Source: Kitasatospora azatica KCTC 9699
Lineage (GTDB): Bacteria; Actinomycetota; Actinomycetes; Streptomycetales; Streptomycetaceae
Length of the DNA: 64,000 bases
Direction of reading: 5' to 3'
Assembly: GCF_000744785.1 (NCBI RefSeq)
Contig: NZ_JQMO01000003.1
Coordinates: 5,394,001 to 5,458,000 of the forward strand
Within the stretch, counting starts at the first letter, position 1; every line of letters begins with the position of its first letter. The notes under the pieces were generated by a model, which was not told where the DNA came from, did not search any database, and saw nothing but the letters and a program-made list of their open reading frames with translations. This document shows positions 59,926 to 64,000 of this stretch, piece by piece. Position numbers and translations under genes: made by a program.

Positions 59926-61011
59926 CTAGCGGTCTTCGCGAAGCCACCGGTTGCCCGGGGTCGCGAGCAGGATCAGGGCCAGCGGGTCGCGCGGCGAGTC
60001 CGGGTCGATCGGCACGCTCACCAGGATCCGGTCGCGCCACGCCCGGTGCGCGAGGGCTTCGATCTCGCGTTCCCGGCTCTGGAAGCTGCGGTCGCCGTCC
60101 TCGGTGTCGAGGACGAAGCCCTCGAAGTCGCCGAGCCGGTCGTAGACCAGGGCCTTGACCTTGCCGGTGGCCGCTCGGTGGTTCCCGCCGGGCTCCGCGC
60201 CGTGCTCCTCGCCGTGCTCTGCGCCGGGTTCGCCGCGTGGTTCGCCGCCCGGCTCGGTGCCCGTCTCGGTGCCCTGCCGCCAGTCCCCGGTCGGCGAGGG
60301 GCCGATGGTCGCCGGGTCGCCGCCCAGCGCGTGGACGTGGTCGGCGAACTGGGCCAGGTAGCGCTGGAAAACCGGGAACCAGCGGCTGCCGGGCGCGACG
60401 GCCTGCTGGATCCAGCGCAGGACCGAGAGCAGCCGCTCCTCCCGCTCGAGGACGAGCGCCGCGCCGTGCACCGGCAGGTCCACCTGGAAGGTGCCGAGCA
60501 CCTGGCGCCACGGCCCTGGTCCTCGCCGGATCCGCGCGGCCTTACCGGGAGTGGCCTCCCCGATAGCGGCCGCACCGGGAGCGGCCGCACCGGGCGGGGT
60601 TGCCTCGCGCCCGGTGTGCTCCACCACCTGGCGGACGACCACCGAACGGCCCGGGTCGCGGGCGACCGGACCGGCCACGCCGATCGACAGCAGGCCCGCC
60701 AGATTGCCGTCGCCCCCTTGCGGGATCGGCAGGTACGACACGCCGCCGGCCGGGCACCGGAGGGTGTGGGCGTCGACCTGCCGCAACCGGTGGGCCGGAT
60801 ACCAGCGGTCCGCCGCCGCGAGGACGGCGTCGGCCGAGGCGGCCGGCAGGTAGATCTCGGCCGTACTCCCGGGCGGGAGCCGGCCCCAGTCGATCATCAG
60901 CTCGTCCGGCCGGCCGTCGGGTGGCCGATCCGCCGGAGTCGGGCGGATCTCGAAGGTCTGGAGCGCGGAGTTTCGCGGCATGCCGGTCACGATACGTGTC
61001 CGAACGATCAT
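59926..61011 (-). CDS. Protein of unknown function, first gene of the M14 operon
   Basis: 361 residues from ATG 61011 (an alternative ATG is 60981; neither has a good ribosome-binding site). Domain-like blocks are at about 20-135 (EIYLPAASADAVLAAADRWY), 165-235 (VLGTFQVDLPVHGAALVL) and 283-350 (KALVYDRLGDFEGFVLDTED). A Gly/Glu/Pro/His-rich linker of irregular GxEP/GxEH repeats spans residues 247-276. There is no signal peptide or membrane helix. Coupled by position (9 bp) to the next small gene. Not recognised. Confidence 0.65.
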   Translation of the reverse strand: MIVRTRIVTGMPRNSALQTFEIRPTPADRPPDGRPDELMIDWGRLPPGSTAEIYLPAASADAVLAAADRWYPAHRLRQVDAHTLRCPAGGVSYLPIPQGGDGNLAGLLSIGVAGPVARDPGRSVVVRQVVEHTGREATPPGAAAPGAAAIGEATPGKAARIRRGPGPWRQVLGTFQVDLPVHGAALVLEREERLLSVLRWIQQAVAPGSRWFPVFQRYLAQFADHVHALGGDPATIGPSPTGDWRQGTETGTEPGGEPRGEPGAEHGEEHGAEPGGNHRAATGKVKALVYDRLGDFEGFVLDTEDGDRSFQSREREIEALAHRAWRDRILVSVPIDPDSPRDPLALILLATPGNRWLREDR

Positions 61012-61172
61012 GAGTGTGCGCCACGCCCTCGTGTCGCGCGGCGGGTCGCCTGGAGCGTCGCCCGGGTGATCGGCATCGCCACCCGAGCTGCCCCGCTCCT
61101 GCGGTGGGACGGCCGGCCGTGCCACCTGAACGGGTGGTTTGGTCCGGCTTGGGCGGTGGCAACCATCCCGCC

Positions 61173-61919
61173 ATGAGCATCCGCGACCAGGTCTGCCTGG
61201 TGACCGGCGCCGCCAGCGGGATCGGCCGGGCCGTGGCCGTCCGGTTCGCCGCCGAGGGAGCCCAGGTCGTCGCCACCGACCTCGACGGCCCGGGGCTCGA
61301 CCGGCTCGCCGCGCAACTGCCCGGCACCACCACGGTGGTCGGCGACGTCTCGCAGGCGGCCGACGTGCGGCGGATGGTCGACACCGCCGTCGAGCGGCAC
61401 GGGCGGCTGGACGTCGCGGTGGCCAATGCCGGCGTGCTGCCGCTGATGGAGATCACCGAGGCGGACGGCGATGACTTCGACCGGGTGATGGCGGTGGACG
61501 GGCGGGGCATGTTCCTCACCTGCAAGTACGCGATCGAGGCGATGGTGGCGAACGGCGGCGGCTCGATCGTCTGCGTCTCGTCCATCTCCGGCGAGGCCGG
61601 GCAGCGCGGGCAGGCGGTGTACGGGCCCGCCAAGTTCGTCGCCTCCGGGCTGACCAAGCACCTGGCCGTCGAGTGGGCCGACCGCGGCATCCGGGTCAAC
61701 GCCGTCGCCCCCGGCACCATCCGTACCGAACGCGTCGCCCGGCTTCCCCAGGAGCCGGGCGGCGCCGCCTACTTGGCGGCGATCGAGAAGCTGCACCCGA
61801 TGGGCCGCCTCGGCGAACCGGCCGAAGTCGCGGCGGCCGTCCTCTTCCTGGCCTCACCCGAAGCCTCGTTCATCACCGGCGCGGTCCTCCCGGTGGACGG
61901 CGGCTACCTCGCCCAGTAA
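61173..61919 (+). CDS. Short-chain dehydrogenase/reductase
   Basis: Classical SDR of 248 residues. NAD(P) motif TGAASGIGRA, NAG motif (VANAGVLP), catalytic Ser137, Tyr150 and Lys154 (YGPAK), and C-terminal FITGAVLPVDGGYLAQ. An Asp in VATDLD after the second strand favours NAD(H). Divergent from the unknown gene at 61011. Substrate unknown. Confidence 0.92.
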   Translation: MSIRDQVCLVTGAASGIGRAVAVRFAAEGAQVVATDLDGPGLDRLAAQLPGTTTVVGDVSQAADVRRMVDTAVERHGRLDVAVANAGVLPLMEITEADGDDFDRVMAVDGRGMFLTCKYAIEAMVANGGGSIVCVSSISGEAGQRGQAVYGPAKFVASGLTKHLAVEWADRGIRVNAVAPGTIRTERVARLPQEPGGAAYLAAIEKLHPMGRLGEPAEVAAAVLFLASPEASFITGAVLPVDGGYLAQ

Positions 61920-61931
61920 CGCCGGTACGGG

Positions 61932-62573
61932 CTACCTGGCAGTGGTGGCGAGGGTGCGTGATCGGCGATTGAAGGTCGAGGTGGCTCTGCTCGGTGCCTG
62001 GCACCACGCAACTCGATCGCGACGGAGAGCCGTGCAGGATCGGCTCCGCGTCAGGTCCGCACCGTGCTGGCCCACGGGCACCGGTGCCGGTCCAGTCGGA
62101 GGTGGCGGCGTCTCGCGAGGCTCAGTGTGTGAATGCCAAGCAGGGGCGGAGGAATTGTCAATACCTGGGGATACGGCCGGTTCCGGGTGACTGCTGAACG
62201 GGGGTTGGTGGCAGAGGTCGTCTGGCGTCAACTCTGCGGTGATTTCCGGGGTCAGCCAGAAGTGCTGTGCGGGGACGCGCGTTGGGAAAGCCGCAGGCAA
62301 TTCTTGCAGCCGCACCAGCGGGCCCTCCCCGAGCAGCGGCGCACACCGTAGGCCAGCCGCGGCTGCGGCCCTACGCAGCACCGCGTCTCCGACCCACCAC
62401 TGCTCTCCGCGGACATTCACCACCGCGTCGAAGACTGACCAGTGCAGGCCGGGCGCGTACCAGACGCCGGTCTGAACGGTCGGGACGTTCTGCTCCGGCG
62501 GCACCGCTGGGTGTGGGTAGTGGCCGCCGAAGAGTTCGCCGTACAGCACCACATGGACATCTGACCGGCGCAA
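61932..62573 (-). pseudogene. Fragment of an Rnl2-like RNA ligase gene
   Basis: The frame starts abruptly at TTG 62573 and encodes VVLYGELFGGHYPHPAV, VQTGVWYAPGLHWSVFDAVV and LLGEGPLVRLQELPAAFPTR, which match the nucleotidyltransferase motif III region of T4 Rnl2-type RNA ligases. The N-terminal part with the adenylated Lys (KxDG) is missing, with a TAA stop a few codons upstream. From about 62285 downward the protein is low-complexity Pro/Ser/Arg sequence with no similarity. The gene is therefore truncated at both ends. No other gene is visible in 61932-62285. Confidence 0.65.
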
Positions 62574-62588
62574 TTACATGATCACAGG

Positions 62589-62607
62589 GCTTTGCAACAG
62601 CCCTGCC
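62589..62607. other. Possible insertion-sequence end remnant
   Basis: On the minus strand the segment reads AGGGCTGTTGCAAAGCCCT, an imperfect match to the terminal repeats of IS6-family elements (consensus-like GGCNCTGTTGCAAA). It abuts the truncated RNA ligase start. No transposase gene is present. Confidence 0.35.
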
Positions 62608-62680
62608 CCTGCCAGTACCGGCGGGGCGGGATCAAGCAATGTCGTCAGCATCGTGCCCATGAGCCCGCCTGGTTCCGTTC

Positions 62681-63592
62681 TCAGTGGGTGGCTGCGAGGG
62701 TGTCGAGGAGGCGGGTGAGGGAGGTGCCGAGGCCCCATTGGGTGGTGAGGGCTTCGAGGGTCATGGGGTCGAGGGGTTCGTGGGGGAGGGCGGGGTCGAA
62801 GGTGGGGAGGGGGACGTCGGTGGCGACGCGGACGACGGTGGGGGCGACGTCGAGGTAGGCGGCGCCTTCGAGCAGGTTCTTGCGGCGGGCGGGGGTGAGT
62901 TTGGAGAGCGGGTCGGCGGCGGCGGCGCGGATGCCGGCGAGGTCGCCGTACTCGCGGATGAGTTGGGTGGCGGTCTTCTCGCCGATGCCCTTGACGCCGG
63001 GCAGGCCGTCGCTGGGGTCGCCGCGCAGGGCGGCCATGTCGGCGTACTCGGTGCCGGTGACGCCGTACTTGTCGAGGAGGGCGGCCTCATTGATGAGTTG
63101 GGCGGAGCCGACGCCCTTGATGGGGTAGAGGACCTGTACGCCGCGGGCGTCGTCCACCAGCTGGAAGAGGTCCCGGTCGCCGGTGACGATCCTGACCGGG
63201 GTGGTGGCGTGGGTGGCCAGGGTGCCGATCACGTCGTCGGCCTCGTAGCCGGGGACGCCGACGCGGGCGATGCCGAGCGCGTCGAGGACCTGCTCGATGA
63301 TCGGGACCTGGGGGGAGAGGGTGTCGGGGATCTCCTCCTCCTCGCTGCTCTCCGGGGCGAGTCGGTGGGTCTTGTAGGTCGGGACCAGGTCCACTCGCCA
63401 CTGCGGCCGCCAGTCGGCGTCCATGCAGGCCACCAGCTGGTCCGGGTGGTGGTCCTGGACCAGGCGGGTGATGAAGTCCAGCAGGCCGCGGACGGCGTTG
63501 ACCGGGGTGCCGTCCGGGGCCTTCACGGAGTCCGGGACGCCGAAGTAGGCCCGGAAGTACAGGCTGGCGGTGTCGAGCAGCATCAGTGTCAC
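62681..63592 (-). CDS. 5'-3' exonuclease (flap endonuclease-like)
   Basis: 303 residues, matching the N-terminal nuclease domain of DNA polymerase I as a separate protein. LLDTASLYFRAYFG, ACMDADWRPQWR and VPGYEADDVIGTLA give metal-binding acids; LPGVKGIGEKTATQLIREYG is the helix-3-turn-helix DNA-binding motif. GTG start. Such stand-alone exonucleases occur in actinobacteria beside a complete polA. Role: probably RNA primer or flap removal. Confidence 0.93.
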   Translation of the reverse strand: MTLMLLDTASLYFRAYFGVPDSVKAPDGTPVNAVRGLLDFITRLVQDHHPDQLVACMDADWRPQWRVDLVPTYKTHRLAPESSEEEEIPDTLSPQVPIIEQVLDALGIARVGVPGYEADDVIGTLATHATTPVRIVTGDRDLFQLVDDARGVQVLYPIKGVGSAQLINEAALLDKYGVTGTEYADMAALRGDPSDGLPGVKGIGEKTATQLIREYGDLAGIRAAAADPLSKLTPARRKNLLEGAAYLDVAPTVVRVATDVPLPTFDPALPHEPLDPMTLEALTTQWGLGTSLTRLLDTLAATH

Positions 63593-63637
63593 GGCTCGAT
63601 CATCGCGTACGGCAGTGACAAACGGCCGTAGTGACCG

Positions 63638-64000
63638 TCAGTCAGTCAGCCGCACCGCCGCGCCCGAGACCCGCACCCGCGGGTCGCCGGAGCGCAGTTC
63701 GACGTGGAGCAGGCCGGGGCTGCCGAGATCCTCGCCCTGGTGCAGGGTCAGCCGGGCGTCGGGGCCGGCCTGGCCCAGCTCGCGCAGGTAGGCGCCGAAG
63801 GCGGCGGCGGCCGCGCCGGTGGCCGGGTCCTCGACCACGCCGCCGACCGGGAACGGGTCGCGGACGTGGAAGACGGCGGCCGACTCGCGCCAGACCAGCT
63901 GAAGGGTGATCAGGTCATGGGCCGTCATGAAGGTGGCGAGCCGGTCGAAGTCGTAGGAGAGGTCGGCGAGCCGTTCACGGGTGGCGGTGGCCAGCACGAG
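63638..64000 (-). CDS. PhzF-family protein (5' partial)
   Basis: The gene runs off the window end; about 120 C-terminal residues are visible. DPFPVGGVVEDPATGAAAAAFGAYLRE is the conserved PhzF motif, followed by the usual C-terminal LTLHQGEDLGSPG and ELRSGDPRVRVSGAAVRL. PhzF-fold proteins are isomerases or epimerases of varied substrates; no phenazine genes are seen here, so the function is open. Confidence 0.88.
   Translation of the reverse strand, partial: LVLATATRERLADLSYDFDRLATFMTAHDLITLQLVWRESAAVFHVRDPFPVGGVVEDPATGAAAAAFGAYLRELGQAGPDARLTLHQGEDLGSPGLLHVELRSGDPRVRVSGAAVRLTD

Noticed and set aside
62560-62578. Sequence near the RNA ligase fragment (minus-strand GTGATCATGTAAT) as a regulon operator
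   Set aside because: Only the first GTGA matches; the adjacent gene is a fragment and unrelated to the regulon.
1-64000. tRNA, rRNA, CRISPR array, prophage or complete insertion sequence
   Set aside because: No cloverleaf-like, rRNA-like, regularly spaced repeat-spacer, phage structural or transposase sequences were recognised by reading both strands.

Overview
This window is a piece of a high-GC actinomycete chromosome, most likely Streptomycetaceae (Streptomyces, Kitasatospora or a close relative). The evidence is strong G/C bias at third codon positions, frequent GTG/TTG starts, GTGA/ATGA stop-start overlaps, a complete Pup-proteasome locus, and U-poor GC-rich hairpin terminators. I saw no tRNA, rRNA, CRISPR array, intact insertion sequence or prophage.

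Layout. (1) 1-11.7 kb is the conserved Pup-proteasome and Tat block: dop (5' end outside the window), pup, prcB, prcA, pafA, three FKBP-type prolyl isomerases, pafB, pafC, a zinc-ribbon protein, a 57-residue membrane protein, tatA and tatC. (2) 11.9-21 kb is a hydroxyproline catabolic cluster: three-subunit D-hydroxyproline dehydrogenase, DapA-type deaminase, two proline-racemase-superfamily enzymes, a semialdehyde dehydrogenase, an ornithine-cyclodeaminase-type reductase and a GntR regulator. (3) 21-34.9 kb is mixed accessory material: a truncated Uma2 gene, a MacB/FtsX-type exporter facing a two-component system, two secreted proteins, TetR, nitronate monooxygenase, GNAT, an intact Uma2 protein, glutathione peroxidase, a DUF72 protein, and an ImmA-like/MAB_1171c-like operon. 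(4) 34.9-49.9 kb holds peptide-handling functions: Xaa-Pro aminopeptidase, a complete dipeptide/oligopeptide ABC importer with an attached alpha-galactosidase, a secreted M6 metalloprotease, a DPP-IV-type S9 peptidase, a class V aminotransferase and a roadblock protein. (5) 50.5-64 kb holds helY, a secreted EEP-family hydrolase, a SpoIIE-type phosphatase, an orphan thioesterase, an unusual M14 carboxypeptidase operon, an SDR, a broken RNA ligase gene, a 5'-3' exonuclease and a PhzF-like protein cut by the window end.

The main result is a shared 12-bp dyad, written in one orientation as GTGAMATNNYAC. It occurs at about position 11878, 14846, 20228, 36462 (with a second degenerate copy), 46618 and 48745, each time in front of a gene or gene pair of regions 2 and 4. 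It joins the hydroxyproline enzymes, the GntR regulator itself, the peptide importer, Xaa-Pro aminopeptidase, the secreted M6 protease and the DPP-IV peptidase into one probable regulon. Read together, the genes describe a route from proline/hydroxyproline-rich protein outside the cell (collagen or plant hydroxyproline-rich glycoproteins), through secreted proteolysis, peptide import and Xaa-Pro peptidases, to 2-oxoglutarate. The route is inferred from gene content and shared sites; nothing here proves the substrate.

These functions lie between tatC and helY, which are neighbours in mycobacteria (pafA-pafB-pafC-tatA-tatC-helY). About 38.8 kb therefore separates an otherwise conserved gene pair.
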